Program-made: the position numbers and the translations under genes
Assembly: GCA_949358305.1 (NCBI GenBank)
Contig: OX442319.1
Coordinates: 1,922,001-1,986,000 of the forward strand
Source: Strigamia acuminata
Lineage: Eukaryota; Arthropoda; Chilopoda; Geophilomorpha; Linotaeniidae
Direction: 5' to 3'
DNA: 64,000 nt
Notes under the pieces: model-generated
The model's input: the letters and a program-made list of their open reading frames with translations, nothing else
What the model was told of the DNA's origin: nothing
The model's database searches: none
Shown here: positions 63,269 through 64,000 of the stretch, piece after piece
Position numbering within the stretch: position 1 is the first letter of the stretch
Layout of the letters: each line of letters begins with the position of its first letter

Positions 63269-64000
63269 AACGAAGACGATGTGGCGACGGGGACCGGGCG
63301 GATGATGAAACGCGCACTTGATCCACGTTGTCGTGACACTTGATGTCGAGACCGCAAACCATTTCGTCTGGACTACGGAGCGCCCGGAGATGCGCTGTAC
63401 CGCGCTCGGTACAACGAGGAATTGTACGCGGGCGCGTGTGTGCAAAACATGCGGTCGATTAGCGACGTTCCCTCCGATATGCACTCGCCGAGTGAACGGG
63501 GTCGGCATCCCACGCCGAGAGAACCGTGCCGGAGAAAGAAAGTTGGAGTCGAAGCCAGCAAACGAGACTACCGGGAAACATCACGACCATCGTTGCGAAC
63601 AACGTTGGCACGACAAAGACTTTAAAAAGACAGGCACGCTCGGGCACCCGGTGGAAGGCGAATCCTCTCGATGGCGCGTCCCATGCCGAGGGAACCGTGC
63701 CGGAGAAAGAAAGTTGGAGTCGAAGCCAGGCGGCCGAATTCCGCCACCCGGAAGTGCGTTCGTGTCCAGTTGATCGGGGACGGAAAGAAGATCGTGGCTT
63801 GCGCGCCCAGAGACGGATGTTTGTTTGAATTTTAACGAGATGGAAAACGACGGAGTTTTGGTTGCCGGATTCGGTCGTAGCGGGGCACGCCGTTGGTGAT
63901 GTTCCCGGCGCGCGATTCAAAGTGGTCAAAGTCGCTAATGTTTCGTTGTTGGCTTTGTACGGGGAGAAAAAGGAAAGACCGAGGTCTTAAAATGTGTTTG
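63116..64000. other. Window end: no supported gene, one direct repeat and a (CTTA)n tract
   Basis: Open frames here come from GC-rich repeated sequence. The (CTTA)n microsatellite is at about 63209-63268. Confidence 0.45.
63500..63735 (+). repeat. Direct repeat, two about 55-bp copies
   Basis: CCGTGCCGGAGAAAGAAAG followed by TTGGAGTCGAAGCCAG occurs at about 63524-63559 and 63695-63730, with similar CGTCCCACGCCGAG leads, 171 bp apart. Confidence 0.8.

Overview
The window is nuclear DNA of a metazoan, most likely an arthropod. Reasons: genes split by GT-AG introns mostly 55-150 bp long, orthologue-grade LATS/Warts, Tim13, DNAJC12 and CHCHD1/mS37 genes, an intron-containing tRNA-Tyr pair, TTAGG-type repeats inside a foldback element, and an assembly gap of 200 N (38837-39036). 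I cannot name the species. All calls are by eye; no database search or alignment program was run.

Layout. 1-4.1 kb: AT-rich DNA with several foldbacks. 4.1-7.6 kb (+): the Hippo-pathway kinase LATS/Warts. 8.2-9.3 kb: a broken hAT element and a palindrome carrying two tRNA-Tyr genes. 9.5-11.3 kb (-): a leucine-rich-repeat gene broken by a hAT-type MITE and a frameshift. 11.7-12.1 kb (+): Tim13. 12.4-14.6 kb (+): an SR-splicing-factor pseudogene with nested transposons. 14.9-20.5 kb: a fragment of the 38.4 kb exon, a long-TIR element and a degenerate second copy of the LATS 3' exons. 21.0-23.1 kb (-): a secreted glycine-rich repeat protein. 25.5-27.2 kb: DNAJC12 (-) and mS37 (+) sharing a divergent promoter. 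27.5-28.8 kb (+): an unrecognised Pro/Gln-rich gene. 28.9-38.4 kb: gene-poor. 38.4 kb (+): an exon with an eh1 Groucho-binding motif, probably FEZF/earmuff, running into the gap.

From 39 to 64 kb the character changes: GC-richer exons, tetranucleotide-rich short introns, and genes I do not recognise. The largest, on the minus strand at 42.7-48.7 kb, resolves into 13 coding exons with fully compatible phases. It encodes an acidic-repeat protein ending in two C2-H2-like zinc fingers that share an HW signature. A compact three-exon gene at 62.6-63.1 kb encodes essentially only that finger pair, with the same intron positions and phases. A third gene at 60.1-61.1 kb resembles the large gene's N-terminal half and is cut off by an intact Ty1/copia retrotransposon (53.07-60.09 kb, LTRs identical as read). 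This apparently lineage-specific family is the best candidate for something undescribed.

Conserved genes are functionally independent of each other. The recurrent theme is mobile-element remodelling: nested insertions with readable target-site duplications, partial gene duplications and gene truncations.
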